Position numbers and translations under genes: made by a program. 64,000 nucleotides of DNA from Claveliimonas ammoniilytica (GTDB taxonomy: Bacteria; Bacillota; Clostridia; Lachnospirales; Lachnospiraceae). Shown piece by piece: positions 1-8,950 of the stretch. Numbering within the stretch: the first letter of the stretch is position 1; every line of letters starts with the position of its first letter. The stretch lies in assembly GCF_025567415.1 (NCBI RefSeq), contig NZ_JAOQJV010000010.1:21837-85836 (forward strand). The letters run 5' to 3'. The notes beneath the pieces are model-generated. The model was not told the origin of the DNA. It saw nothing but the letters and a program-made list of their open reading frames with translations, and ran no database searches.

Positions 1-639
1 CAGAAATGTCTCCGGGTTTACTCCCATTCCATCAGCAAACCGTGACGCAATGATGGATGCGATCATGCATGGAAACAATGCAGCATAATACATGACGCCG
101 ACACTTGCGACCTCCATAGCAAATACGGCAGCAGCCATCGGTGTGCCGAATACGGCAGCGAACGCAGCACTCATGCCGCACATGATCATCACGTGCTGGT
201 CAAATTCATCCAGCTTTGCCATCTTACCAAGCCAGCTTCCAAGACTTCCGCCGAATTGGATTGAAGCACCCTCGCGTCCGGCAGAACCGCCGGTAAGGTG
301 AGTCAGCAGTGTGGACAGGAAGATCAGTGGAGCTGAGATAAATGGAATCTTATCTTTGGACTTGATCGTGGCGAGCACCTGATTGGTACCGCCGTCCTGG
401 CTGCCTAATTTCTGATATAAGAAGACGATCAATAGTCCTGCAAATGGCAGCAGGAGAAAAACCCTGATATGCGCGTCACGATAAGCGGTTGCCGCGCCGA
501 TACATTTGGCAAAGATACCGCTGGCACCGCCAACGATCAGGCCGGTCAGAACAGCTAACACAAGCCACTTCAGGAAATTCACGATGTTATGGCGGATATG
601 CTCATAATAATATTGAAATAAAACTTCTTTTCTGGACAT
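1..639 (-). CDS. ClC-family chloride channel/antiporter, N-terminal part
   Basis: Integral membrane protein of the voltage-gated ClC family, which moves chloride across the cytoplasmic membrane as a channel or as a Cl-/H+ exchanger. The 213 visible codons contain the family hallmark GSAGREGASIQ (selectivity-filter GREGP-type loop) followed by a glycine-rich helix, and later FGTPMAAAVFAMEV, another conserved ClC helix. Several hydrophobic helices precede these. The start is the ATG at 639, with an A/G-rich ribosome site just upstream (read on the minus strand). The gene runs off the left edge, so the C-terminal half, including any CBS or TrkA_C domain, is not visible; transport mode (channel or exchanger) cannot be decided. 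It diverges from the ADP-ribosylglycohydrolase gene. Confidence 0.9.
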   Translation of the reverse strand, partial: MSRKEVLFQYYYEHIRHNIVNFLKWLVLAVLTGLIVGGASGIFAKCIGAATAYRDAHIRVFLLLPFAGLLIVFLYQKLGSQDGGTNQVLATIKSKDKIPFISAPLIFLSTLLTHLTGGSAGREGASIQFGGSLGSWLGKMAKLDEFDQHVMIMCGMSAAFAAVFGTPMAAAVFAMEVASVGVMYYAALFPCMIASIIASRFADGMGVNPETFL

Positions 640-708
640 GATAGAAACCTCTTTTTCCTTTGTACTCTCAAAAACATTCCCATTTATTATACTATTCTTT
701 CTTTAGAA

Positions 709-737
709 TTGACACTATGAAAATGCCCATTTTATTA
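709..737 (+). promoter_or_regulatory. sigma-70/sigma-A type promoter
   Basis: TTGACA at 709-714, a 17-nt spacer and TTATTA at 732-737 on the plus strand. It lies about 135 bases before the ADP-ribosylglycohydrolase start, leaving a long 5' leader. A TATAAT-like box for the divergent ClC gene overlaps this region on the minus strand (686-691). Confidence 0.5.
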
Positions 738-835
738 CAAAAAAACTACATTTTGAATAGTTATGGTACGAATGGAGGACGCATGCGATAAATCTCGGAA
801 AGGCTATTGAAAAATGCCAAATCGTTGTGCCATAA

Positions 836-847
836 TGTGTATACACA
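836..847. promoter_or_regulatory. 12-bp perfect palindrome in leader, possible operator
   Basis: TGTGTATACACA is a perfect palindrome about 25 bases before the chosen start of the ADP-ribosylglycohydrolase gene. It could bind a dimeric repressor. No regulator is assigned. Confidence 0.3.
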
Positions 848-872
848 CAAGAGACATGAATGGAGGTACATT

Positions 873-2294
873 ATGTTTGGTGCTTTTATTGGAGATATTG
901 TTGGATCAAAATACGAATTTAATAATATTAAGACCAAGAAGTTTCCTTTATTTTCGCGGGGATGCGATTATACAGATGACACGATTATGACTGTAGCGGT
1001 TGCTAAAGCAATCATGCTCAGCTATCAAGAGCAGTTTGAGAAGAGCGAAAACGGAAAGGGTTTTCAGGAATTTCTTGTTGAGATAATGCAGGATTACGGT
1101 AGAAGATATCCGAATCCTACCGGCGCCTATGGTGGCAGCTTTGCCAAATGGCTCTTTCAATCAAATCCGAAACCTTATGGAAGTTATGGAAATGGTTCCG
1201 CAATGCGTGTTTCTCCCTGCGGTTTGGTAGCAGTTACCATGGACGAAGCATTAGCCTTGGCTCGTGCAAGTGCCTGTGTCAGTCATAATCATCCGGAGGG
1301 TATCAAGGGAGCGGAAGCGGTCAGCGCAGCGGTCTTTCTGGCAAAGAGCGGCAAATCAAAAGAAGAAATCAGGCAGTACGTCAGCGAACACTATTACAAT
1401 TTGGATTTTACTTTGGATTCCATAAGAGATAGCTATCAGTTTGATGGTTCCTGCCAAGGTTCTGTTCCGCAAGCGATCGTTGCATTCTTGGAATCTGAAA
1501 ATTTTGAAGACGCTATCCGAAATGCCATTTCGATTGGCGGCGATTGTGACACGACCGGAGCGATAACCGGTTCAATTGCATGGATCTATTATGCCGGATA
1601 TGGCAACTGGGCTACAAATCGTTTTGATAGCTCTATGCAGAAAATCAAAACGCAGGCAATGACGTATCTCCCAAAAGAATTTATCGACATTGCGGATGAA
1701 TTTCGGGATGTCTGCGTCGCAAGAGCCGGAACAAATTACCATGTCGGCTGGTGCACTCCGATATTAAATCGCAGTGAAAGTAAAAGATACCGGACAGACT
1801 GGGGAAAGCCTTCTGTTCCTCAAAGAGAGGATTGGTCATCCCAAATAACTAAACAAATTAAGGAAGCGATGACAAGGTTTTGCAGCAAGTATACTAATCT
1901 TTCGTTTGTACAAGTGCCTCAATATACATTGGAATATATTATGGCGAAAGAAGAGCATCCGGATAAAAAATATTCAGGTGCATATCACATCAGTCATGAC
2001 AAATCTATGGAAAAATGGCGTCTGAGAATCCAGTTGGATAGCAAACAACTGTGGTTTTTAAGCGTATTCGTCCGTGATGATGGTAGATTTGAGAAATACT
2101 CGTTGGATAAAGAAACCGCAAATGATTCGCACTATGAATTTACCAATGAACAGGTAATCAGAAAAAATATATATGCTCCTGGCGATGAGAATAAATATTT
2201 CCATGAAATTTTGGCCCGTTATGTACAAGCGAACGGTGGCGAAGCTTTGCTAAGTCAGATAATGCCTTATGTAACGGCTCAATTTCATTTTTAA
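873..2294 (+). CDS. ADP-ribosylglycohydrolase family protein with C-terminal extension
   Basis: ADP-ribosylhydrolases of the DraG/ARH fold remove ADP-ribose from proteins or small molecules using a dinuclear Mg site. The first ~300 residues carry both Mg-binding signatures: YTDDT near residue 39 and GGDCDTTGAITG near 225. An in-frame ATG exists 66 bases upstream (807), but the one at 873 has a good TGGAGG site 5 bases before it and begins with the family-typical MFGAFIGDIVGS. Residues from about 330 to 473 are an extra domain that I do not recognise; it is rich in aromatic and charged residues. The substrate is unknown. A helix-turn-helix gene follows after a short remnant. Confidence 0.88.
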   Translation: MFGAFIGDIVGSKYEFNNIKTKKFPLFSRGCDYTDDTIMTVAVAKAIMLSYQEQFEKSENGKGFQEFLVEIMQDYGRRYPNPTGAYGGSFAKWLFQSNPKPYGSYGNGSAMRVSPCGLVAVTMDEALALARASACVSHNHPEGIKGAEAVSAAVFLAKSGKSKEEIRQYVSEHYYNLDFTLDSIRDSYQFDGSCQGSVPQAIVAFLESENFEDAIRNAISIGGDCDTTGAITGSIAWIYYAGYGNWATNRFDSSMQKIKTQAMTYLPKEFIDIADEFRDVCVARAGTNYHVGWCTPILNRSESKRYRTDWGKPSVPQREDWSSQITKQIKEAMTRFCSKYTNLSFVQVPQYTLEYIMAKEEHPDKKYSGAYHISHDKSMEKWRLRIQLDSKQLWFLSVFVRDDGRFEKYSLDKETANDSHYEFTNEQVIRKNIYAPGDENKYFHEILARYVQANGGEALLSQIMPYVTAQFHF

Positions 2295-2301
2295 TCATCA
2301 A

Positions 2302-2442
2302 GGAGAGAAATGTGCCGGAGCTGCGGGAACTGACTCTCCGCATGAAAAGCATCGCCACCAGCGAAAACAGAAAGCGTACATCGAATATGACCTTGTGGGC
2401 TTCGTTCCCGTGGATGAACTGATGAACGCAGAAAAATATTGA
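2302..2442 (+). pseudogene. remnant of an unidentified gene (C-terminal piece)
   Basis: A short open frame ends in YIEYDLVGFVPVDELMNAEKY-like sequence (final codons before TGA at 2440) and has no start codon or ribosome site in frame. Its base composition is visibly more GC-rich than the flanking genes. It reads like the tail of a gene whose front was deleted, perhaps a mobile-element accessory protein; the identity is not established. Confidence 0.3.
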
Positions 2443-2505
2443 CTATATCCTATATATAAGGGTAAAACGATGAAAAATATCCTTAAAATAAGGGTGAATG
2501 ATATC

Positions 2506-3048
2506 ATGAGAAAATATGCAGTGCAAAAAAGCATAACAGGATTGGAAATGAAAAAGTGCCGCAAAAGGCTTGGGGTATCCCAAAAAGAATTTGCGGAACT
2601 TGTAAATGTGTCTAAGAAGACGGTGGAGCGATGGGAATATAGCGGACAGCCAGTGACAGGTCCGGTCGTGACACTGGTTTATATATTAATGAATGAGCCT
2701 GCGTGGGAAGAAAAACTAATCATACCGGAAAAAGAAATGCCAATCAGAATGTCATATATGTTCCGTGATGAATTGTGCACGATCATCGATGTGGATGAGG
2801 AAAAAAGAAGAGTAAATGTACGAAATTATACGAATCATTTTCTGAAAAAAGCATTTGGTAATAATGAGCATCCGACCTATGAAGATTATGAAGAATTTCT
2901 GGAATCCAGATGCTTTCCAAGAACAAGAGATAAGATGAAACTCATTTTGCGGGAACTGGATCTGCCATTTTATGATCCGATGATGATTATAGAAAAGACA
3001 GAGGGTAGGATGGCAGAGGATGATTTCTGGATACGTATAGAGAGGTGA
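2506..3048 (+). CDS. helix-turn-helix protein with conserved C-terminal domain
   Basis: A small cytoplasmic DNA-binding protein. Residues ~14-45 form an XRE-type helix-turn-helix (LGVSQKEFAELVNVSKKTVERWE). The C-terminal half (YMFRDELCTIIDVDEEKRR onward, with ESRCFPRTRDKMKLILREL and a terminal EDDFWIRIER) looks like a defined domain rather than a linker, of a kind seen next to XRE heads in Firmicute accessory loci; I cannot name its function. Two starts are possible: ATG 2470 and ATG 2506, each preceded by the same ATAAGGGT ribosome site. The shorter one is given. It may regulate itself or the ADP-ribosylglycohydrolase upstream; an antitoxin role is possible but unproven. Confidence 0.75.
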   Translation: MRKYAVQKSITGLEMKKCRKRLGVSQKEFAELVNVSKKTVERWEYSGQPVTGPVVTLVYILMNEPAWEEKLIIPEKEMPIRMSYMFRDELCTIIDVDEEKRRVNVRNYTNHFLKKAFGNNEHPTYEDYEEFLESRCFPRTRDKMKLILRELDLPFYDPMMIIEKTEGRMAEDDFWIRIER

Positions 3049-3063
3049 GTACTAGTATTAAGT

Positions 3064-3107
3064 AAAAATAGCTTCCGACTGAGGATTTCCCGGTCAGAAG
3101 CTATTTT
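3064..3107. terminator. bidirectional intrinsic terminator
   Basis: AAAATAGCTTC and its complement GAAGCTATTTT enclose an inner GACTG/CGGTC-like stem, with A and T tracts on both sides. It sits between the convergent HTH and TDT transporter genes. Confidence 0.8.
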
Positions 3108-3125
3108 CTTTCATATAATCACAAT

Positions 3126-4046
3126 TTATTTATTCCCACCAAAGATGGCGCCCATAAAACGGATGTATGTATATACTACCAATACGACTGCAATGATTGT
3201 TTCGATCAGTACGATATTTGCCAGGAAAGGCATCGGGTGTCCCATATTGGCAGCGCATGCCATTGTCTGTTTGGTTGCGATCGCGCTGATTACGAATGGA
3301 AAGGTGAATGCTGCATAGCTTGGGTAAAATGGCATCTTCAGATGTCCGATCGCTTTGATCAGAGCATAGATGTAGATTACAGTAGCGACAACAAACATTG
3401 CCATCAGGAAGTTATAATTCTTAGGCATAACGGACTGTACATAGCCTGCGATACAGAGACTTGTCGGTGCAGCGTAGATACAGATTAGCGGTTTTGCCGG
3501 GTCCGGAACTTCTTTGAACTTCACATAGCGGTATGTTACCAGTACCAGCAGGATGATCAGAGTCACCAGACCGAACCAGAATGTGGCACTTCCGAGAGAC
3601 TGTTTCTCATAAGCAGGTGCGGTAACGGCTGCCACAACGATACCTACATATACGATGTAGTAGCTTGCAAATACCTTTGGCATTGCTAATTTTGCGATAA
3701 ATTTAATGGTAAAATAAATTATCAGCACGACATGAAGTGCGATAGCAAACAGCCAGATATAGTAAGCTGCCAGTCCGATAAATGGCTTCACATAGGTGCT
3801 TAAGATCATCAGTGCCATTGGGAATGTTCCGGATACACTTGCCATGATCGGATTGTTCATATCCTCTTTGACAGCTCCCGGGAACATGATCAGTTTCAAC
3901 AGTACGAGTACCAACAGGAATGCAGCGAATACTCCGCATACATAGCGGATGCCTTCGGAATAACTCTGAAGGAGGTTGCCCAGTGCGGCAGTTCCTAGCA
4001 TAACTCCGCAGAGTGGAATTGGTACTTTTTTAATTACATTACTCAT
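3126..4046 (-). CDS. TDT (TehA/SLAC1-type) transporter
   Basis: Polytopic membrane protein of the tellurite-resistance/dicarboxylate transporter (TDT) family, an anion-channel-like fold with about ten transmembrane helices. The 306 residues are nearly all hydrophobic segments, starting with IPLCGVMLGTAALGNLL, the typical first helix containing the family's G-x-A-x-L-GN pattern, and including the conserved phrase SGTFPMALMILSTY near residue 75. The transported anion cannot be read from sequence. The gene starts 50 bases after the C_GCAxxG_C_C gene on the same strand, so the two probably form an operon in which the redox protein comes first. Older databases call such proteins 'exfoliative toxin A/B homologues'; that name carries no functional meaning here. 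Confidence 0.85.
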   Translation of the reverse strand: MSNVIKKVPIPLCGVMLGTAALGNLLQSYSEGIRYVCGVFAAFLLVLVLLKLIMFPGAVKEDMNNPIMASVSGTFPMALMILSTYVKPFIGLAAYYIWLFAIALHVVLIIYFTIKFIAKLAMPKVFASYYIVYVGIVVAAVTAPAYEKQSLGSATFWFGLVTLIILLVLVTYRYVKFKEVPDPAKPLICIYAAPTSLCIAGYVQSVMPKNYNFLMAMFVVATVIYIYALIKAIGHLKMPFYPSYAAFTFPFVISAIATKQTMACAANMGHPMPFLANIVLIETIIAVVLVVYTYIRFMGAIFGGNK

Positions 4047-4096
4047 AGTTTTACCTCATTTCTAGTAGATAGTTTGATGCCTTAAAATGTGTGTGC

Positions 4097-4639
4097 CTAG
4101 ACAATATCTGCAAGAGCACGGCGCTCGCATGGCTCATCAACCTCATCAAGATTCTTGATACCGCACTCGCGACAGATGATTTCTGCAACCTTCCATGCAC
4201 ATAAGCCGGTGAAGAAGATACACTGTTCTTTGTGTTCGCCCTGTCCCATATTGAATTCTTTTGTGAGCACACGACAGCAGATCGCATTTTTCTTATTGGC
4301 TGTTTTAAACCAGTCATGCAGTTCATGCGTCAGTTCCATACATTTTACACTCTTTGGATTGGTTGGACCGTTCTGCTCGGTGCGGCCGAAGAACATGCCA
4401 AGTGCAAGGATACCGCCGTTGAATGCACCACAGACGCAGCCTGATTTACCCGCACCGACAGCCATGCCGGAAGCCATAGCGATTACAGAATCCGGAACAT
4501 CCAGTTTGAACTCCTGCTTTATTGTAGCCATCAGTGCTTCGCAGCAGTAGTAGCCGTTCTTGAAATTCAGCTCAGCAGCCTGCTGTACGGCTCTCGGACT
4601 GATCTCAGTTACTCCGATTTTTACGTTTGATTCTAACAT
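4097..4639 (-). CDS. C_GCAxxG_C_C family redox protein
   Basis: A small cytoplasmic protein of the family named after its cysteine pattern, thought to act in redox or metal chemistry. Visible cysteines are YYCCEAL near residue 32, the signature GCVCGAFNGG near 87, then KCMEL, ICCRVL and CIFFTGLCAWK further on, giving at least ten cysteines in 180 residues. The ATG at 4639 has a GGAGG site just upstream on the minus strand. It is the first gene of a likely two-gene operon with the TDT transporter. An electron-transfer or sulfur-handling partnership with an anion transporter is plausible but is inference. The promoter lies in the AT-rich stretch 4640-4750. Confidence 0.85.
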   Translation of the reverse strand: MLESNVKIGVTEISPRAVQQAAELNFKNGYYCCEALMATIKQEFKLDVPDSVIAMASGMAVGAGKSGCVCGAFNGGILALGMFFGRTEQNGPTNPKSVKCMELTHELHDWFKTANKKNAICCRVLTKEFNMGQGEHKEQCIFFTGLCAWKVAEIICRECGIKNLDEVDEPCERRALADIV

Positions 4640-4887
4640 GTCAAATCCTCCTTAAATTAAAAATAATATCAAGTATAGTATACCTTTTGGGAAAATGAGG
4701 GTAAAATTGAAAAGTTTTATAAATATTCTGACTTATAGAAAATATCTATAAATATCCAAAAACACAGACTTTTCACATCCTGCACAAAGTTTGGTAACGA
4801 TATTTTTATAGAATAAGCAGGTAAATATTTAAGGCAGGAGCGGCGAAAAGTATATGTTCCTGCATGATAACAATGAGGAGGAGCAGA

Positions 4888-6585
4888 ATGTATATATTGA
4901 AGAATGCCTGGCGGAGTATTACCAGGTCTAAGGGCAGAAACATACTGATTGGCATTATTCTATTTGTAATTGCAGTGTCAGCGTGTATTGCACTCTCCAT
5001 CGGGGAAGCGGCGGAAACAGCAAGGCAGGACAGCGAAGATCAGTTGTCGATCACAGGACAGATATCTGTGAACCGACAGGCAATGATGCAGAATCAGTAC
5101 AGCAAGGAAGATAAGAAAGAAGCCATGACGAATATGGAGGAACTTTCGCTGGATGATCTGAAGTCTTATGCAGATTCCGATTATGTGAAAAGTTTCTATT
5201 TTACGTCATCCGTCTCTCTGGATGCGTCTGGAGATCTGGAAGCAGTAGATACCAGCGGTGTATCAAAGGACAGTTCAGATAGCAGTACGGAGACAGATGG
5301 CAGCAGCGGAGATAATTCTGGCGACAATACGCAGGCACCGGATGATATGAACCAGGGCGGTAATCAGAATAGCGGGCAGGGCATGCCGGATGATGCGGGT
5401 CGTATGGGAACCCAGGGTGACTTTACGATCACAGGATACAGTTCAGATGAAGCCATGACGGATTTTTTGAGCGGTGCAAGTACGATCACAGAAGGAAGCG
5501 TGTTTGATGAGAGTGACGATACGAACCAGTGTATTATCAGCAGTGAACTTGCAGAGTACAATGATCTATCAGTAGGTGATACGATTACTCTGGTTAATCC
5601 AAATGCGACAGATGAAACGTATGAATTTACTATCTGCGGAATTTACGAGTCATCAGACTCCGGTGATTCCTACAGCAATATGATGGGTGGCTTTGGTGCG
5701 GCATTTGACAGTGCGAACCGTATTTACACCAGTTATGAAAATGTAAGTGCGATTACAGAAGCATCTGATACATTGCAGAGTCAGACGAACGGAACCTACA
5801 CATTCGATTCAGTGGATGATTATGAAGCATTTAAAGAAGAGACAGAAGCTGCGTTGGGTGATAATTATACTGTAGGTTCTGCTGACGTAGATTCCTATGA
5901 ACAGAGCCTTCAGCCATTGGAGAATCTGAGCACTTATGCCAAATATTTCCTGGCAGTGGTGTTGGCAATCGGCGGTATTATTCTGGTTGTATTAAATATC
6001 TTTAATATCCGGGAAAGAAAATATGAGATTGGCGTGTTGGCGGCGATTGGTATGAAAAAAGGCAAGATTGCAATGCAGTTCCTTATCGAATTATTATGCG
6101 TAACATTTATCGCAATCATACTTGGTACTGGAGTCGGCGCAGCAGCATCCGTACCGGTGACAAATAAATTACTTGCACAGCAGATCGAGAGCAGTCAGGA
6201 GTTAAGTGCATCACAGGCAGAGAATTTCGGACGGGAAGCAGGCGGTCCGCAGGGCGGAGGTCCTGGAGGAGAGGCAGCACCATCAGATAACAGCGGAGCT
6301 GCAAGTGGCACAGATAGCAATAGTTCAGATAGCAGCACATCGCAATCGGATGATAATACGAAAGTGCAGAATGGCGATAAGAAACAACAGAATCATCAAA
6401 ATAACAATAAGGGAATTCCGGGACAGGCGGCACAGTATGTTAATCAGATCAGCTCTGCAACAGATCTGGCAGTTGTAGGAAAACTAATCCTGATCGGTAT
6501 CGGACTGACACTGATCGCCGGCTGCGTCGCAGTCGTATTTATCCTGCGCTATGATCCGCTTCGGATACTGAGCAGCAGAGATTAG
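4888..6585 (+). CDS. MacB/FtsX-type ABC transporter permease with low-complexity inserts
   Basis: Membrane subunit of an ABC exporter of the MacB/LolC/FtsX type. One transmembrane helix lies near residues 18-40, followed by a large external domain, then three helices of an FtsX core (residues ~350-430 and near the C-terminus). Two low-complexity stretches stand out: a Ser/Asp/Gly/Asn-rich segment around residues 120-175 inside the external domain, and another of Gly/Ser/Asp/Gln/Asn around 440-520 between the second and third core helices. The start at 4888 has AGGAGGAGC upstream; an ATG 24 bases earlier lacks a site. The ATPase gene follows after 16 bases. The substrate is unknown; export of peptides, lipids or antibiotics is typical of the family. 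Confidence 0.88.
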   Translation: MYILKNAWRSITRSKGRNILIGIILFVIAVSACIALSIGEAAETARQDSEDQLSITGQISVNRQAMMQNQYSKEDKKEAMTNMEELSLDDLKSYADSDYVKSFYFTSSVSLDASGDLEAVDTSGVSKDSSDSSTETDGSSGDNSGDNTQAPDDMNQGGNQNSGQGMPDDAGRMGTQGDFTITGYSSDEAMTDFLSGASTITEGSVFDESDDTNQCIISSELAEYNDLSVGDTITLVNPNATDETYEFTICGIYESSDSGDSYSNMMGGFGAAFDSANRIYTSYENVSAITEASDTLQSQTNGTYTFDSVDDYEAFKEETEAALGDNYTVGSADVDSYEQSLQPLENLSTYAKYFLAVVLAIGGIILVVLNIFNIRERKYEIGVLAAIGMKKGKIAMQFLIELLCVTFIAIILGTGVGAAASVPVTNKLLAQQIESSQELSASQAENFGREAGGPQGGGPGGEAAPSDNSGAASGTDSNSSDSSTSQSDDNTKVQNGDKKQQNHQNNNKGIPGQAAQYVNQISSATDLAVVGKLILIGIGLTLIAGCVAVVFILRYDPLRILSSRD

Positions 6586-6601
6586 AATAGGAGGCAGAAC
6601 G

Positions 6602-7255
6602 ATGAATGTATTACAGCTTGAAAATGTAAGTTATCATTATGCAGAATCAGATAAGATGGTATTAGAGAATTTATCCTATATCTTTGAAAACGGAAAAGTG
6701 TACAGCATTGTGGGGAGATCCGGAGCAGGTAAGACGACGCTTTTGTCTCTGTTGTCAGGACTGGCACAGCCAACGGAAGGCAGAATCTGTCTGAATGGCA
6801 ATGACATCCGTACGATGGATCAGTATGAATACCGCAGTCAGTGTGTGGGTGTGATCTTTCAGAGTTTTAATCTGCTTCCCAAGCTTACGGCGGCAGAGAA
6901 TGTGGAATTGTCGATGGAGATATCCGGTAAAGAACGTGGTGATAAAAAGGCACATGCACTGGAACTTTTGAAAGAAATGGGACTTAATGAAGATGAGGCT
7001 GGACGGAGAGTGTTGAAGCTCTCCGGGGGTCAGCAGCAGAGAGTTGCCATAGCAAGAGCATTGTCGTATAATCCGGAGATCATTCTTGATGATGAACCGA
7101 CCGGCAATCTGGATCACGATACACAGGAAGAGATTATGCATATCTTCCGGAAACTGGCGCATGAAGAGGGCAAATGTGTGATACTGGTCACACATTCCGT
7201 GGATGTGGCAAATGGCTCAGATCAGGTATATGAAATAGGGAAAGGGGTGATATGA
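6602..7255 (+). CDS. ABC transporter ATP-binding protein (MacB/LolD type)
   Basis: ATPase of the exporter whose permease lies directly upstream. It has Walker A GRSGAGKTT near residue 38, Q-loop region VIFQSFNLLP, signature motif LSGGQQQR near 141, Walker B EIILDDEPTGNLD and an H-loop LVTHS. The length of 217 residues fits a stand-alone LolD/MacB-class ATPase. The Walker B region reads ILDDEPTGNL, so the catalytic Glu is present. Expected to power mechanotransmission by the permease rather than classic import. The ribosome site AGGAGGC lies 7 bases before the ATG. Confidence 0.93.
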   Translation: MNVLQLENVSYHYAESDKMVLENLSYIFENGKVYSIVGRSGAGKTTLLSLLSGLAQPTEGRICLNGNDIRTMDQYEYRSQCVGVIFQSFNLLPKLTAAENVELSMEISGKERGDKKAHALELLKEMGLNEDEAGRRVLKLSGGQQQRVAIARALSYNPEIILDDEPTGNLDHDTQEEIMHIFRKLAHEEGKCVILVTHSVDVANGSDQVYEIGKGVI

Positions 7256-7381
7256 CAATTCCGGTATACTGAAATTCTTCCGTAATCTTGTCTTTTTGAC
7301 ATTTTTCGAGTATCTTATTAGGTATAGGAAAGTGAAAAAAGGAAGCAGTCAGAGAGATGGCTGTGGAGGGAGAAAAGCATT

Positions 7382-8899
7382 ATGGAAGAAATTACAGAAC
7401 AAAAGGGATCTGCGGGTGAGCATACACCGAGACCGGGAGGTATTAAGGCACATAAAGCTGCAGCGGAAAGACATGAAGCAGAGGACAGAGATCGTGCAGA
7501 GATGAGGCGACGCCGTGCGGCAAGAGAAAGACGGAGAAAGAAGCGTAAGATCCAGAGAGCAATTTTGATTGCGGCAATGGTGTTGATCCTGCTTCTGGCT
7601 GTGTTGCTGGTAAGAGCAGTAGTGAAGAAAGTGACCGGAAGCAGTAAAAAAGAACCGGCAAAGACAACTTCTGTGGAAGTGAAGAAGGAAGATAAGGCGG
7701 AATCCAAGGAAGCGACAGCGACCATTAATATCGCAGGTGATATTATTATGCATAAGCCATTTTTGACTTCTTCGGTGTATAAGAATGGCGAAGACTATGA
7801 TTATAATCCAATCTTTCAATATGTAAAGGATTATTATAATGATGCAGATTTTTCTATCTGTACGACAGAGTATGCGCTGACTGGCGGTAATTACAGTGGT
7901 TATCCAACGTTCTGTGCGCCGGATGCTATTGCAGATGCATTGGCAGAGAATGGGATCGATATGTGCCTGCTTGCGAATAATCATATTTATGACGGTGGAG
8001 GCGAAGGACTTCAACGTACTATGGAAGTATTGGATAAGGATGGCATCATGTATACCGGCGTGCGTAAGAAAGCTGACGATAAGAAGTATGTGGTGAAGGA
8101 TATCAACGGAATCAAGGTTGGCTTCTTCAATTATGTATTTGAGACTGAAGAAGTGAATGGACAGAAGACAATCAACGGTATCGCAGTGAACGATGAGAGT
8201 GCAGATCTGATCAATTCCTTTAAAGAAGCAGATCCGGAGTCGCTGTATAGTGATGTAGAGCAGATTTTATCTGATATGAAAGAGGAAGGTGTGGAATATA
8301 CTGTTGCGTGTATGCATTGGGGTGTAGAATACCAGACGGAAGAGAATTCTGATCAGGACGAGATCGCGCAGAAGCTGTGCGATATGGGCGTGGATGCGCT
8401 CATCGCCAGTCATCCGCATGTAATTGAGCCTGTGGATCTTCTGACCAGCACAGACGGTGACCATGAAATGGTATGTGCATATGCGATTGGCAATCATCTG
8501 TCCAATCAGCGTACCGAATACATGGAAGGTCTGACTAATGGCTATTCGGAAGATGGCATGATGGTGAAGCTTACTGTGAAGAGAGATGCCAAAGGCAATA
8601 TTTCTCTTGATGGCGCAGATTTTATTCCAACCTGGGTATACATGGATCAGAATCCGGATAATGAATATTTTATTCTGCCACTGGATGATCCGGAGAATCT
8701 GGAAAAGAATACAGGACTTACGAATCTGACAGATGATGTGACAGCATCTCTGAACAGAACAGATGGGATTGTAGGTGATGGCGTGAAGAAAGTGCAGGAT
8801 GCACTGCCGATCGCACAGAAGGATCCATCAGTAAAATCGGCTAGTGAAGTGAAGAACAGCAATACAAAGAACGATAAATCAAAAAAAGATACAAAATAA
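7382..8899 (+). CDS. CapA-family (PGA_cap) metallophosphatase-like protein, membrane-anchored
   Basis: Member of the CapA/PgsA family with a calcineurin-like metallophosphatase fold, linked in Bacillus to poly-gamma-glutamate capsule but widely present without capsule genes. An Arg/Glu-rich cytoplasmic N-terminus (about 55 residues) precedes one transmembrane helix (IAAMVLILLLAVLLV); the rest is outside the cell. Metal-site motifs are NIAGDIIMH near residue 117, ANNHIYDGGG near 198, CMHWGVEYQ near 310 and ASHPHVIEPVDLL near 343. The C-terminus is a lysine-rich tail. No pgs/cap synthesis genes are near, so a capsule role is not supported; wall or polymer hydrolysis is as likely. Followed by a strong terminator. 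Confidence 0.85.
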   Translation: MEEITEQKGSAGEHTPRPGGIKAHKAAAERHEAEDRDRAEMRRRRAARERRRKKRKIQRAILIAAMVLILLLAVLLVRAVVKKVTGSSKKEPAKTTSVEVKKEDKAESKEATATINIAGDIIMHKPFLTSSVYKNGEDYDYNPIFQYVKDYYNDADFSICTTEYALTGGNYSGYPTFCAPDAIADALAENGIDMCLLANNHIYDGGGEGLQRTMEVLDKDGIMYTGVRKKADDKKYVVKDINGIKVGFFNYVFETEEVNGQKTINGIAVNDESADLINSFKEADPESLYSDVEQILSDMKEEGVEYTVACMHWGVEYQTEENSDQDEIAQKLCDMGVDALIASHPHVIEPVDLLTSTDGDHEMVCAYAIGNHLSNQRTEYMEGLTNGYSEDGMMVKLTVKRDAKGNISLDGADFIPTWVYMDQNPDNEYFILPLDDPENLEKNTGLTNLTDDVTASLNRTDGIVGDGVKKVQDALPIAQKDPSVKSASEVKNSNTKNDKSKKDTK

Positions 8900-8903
8900 A
8901 AGG

Positions 8904-8950
8904 ATCCCCTGCGGAGGAAAGTTAAGAAACCTGCGCAGGGGATTGTTTTT
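8904..8950. terminator. intrinsic terminator
   Basis: ATCCCCTGCG (8904-8913) pairs with CGCAGGGGAT (8934-8943), followed by TGTTTTT. It ends the CapA gene and overlaps the 3' end of the convergent arginase-family gene. Confidence 0.85.

Noticed and set aside
807..872. N-terminal extension of the ADP-ribosylglycohydrolase
   Set aside because: No ribosome site at 807 and the extra 22 residues are unlike the family; the palindrome at 836 lies there.
6206..6478. Alternative-frame ORFs over the low-complexity permease segment
   Set aside because: Composition follows the repetitive coding sequence of the permease; no start signal.
7382..8899. Capsule biosynthesis role for the CapA-family protein
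   Set aside because: No pgsB/C or capB/C genes nearby; the family is common without capsule.
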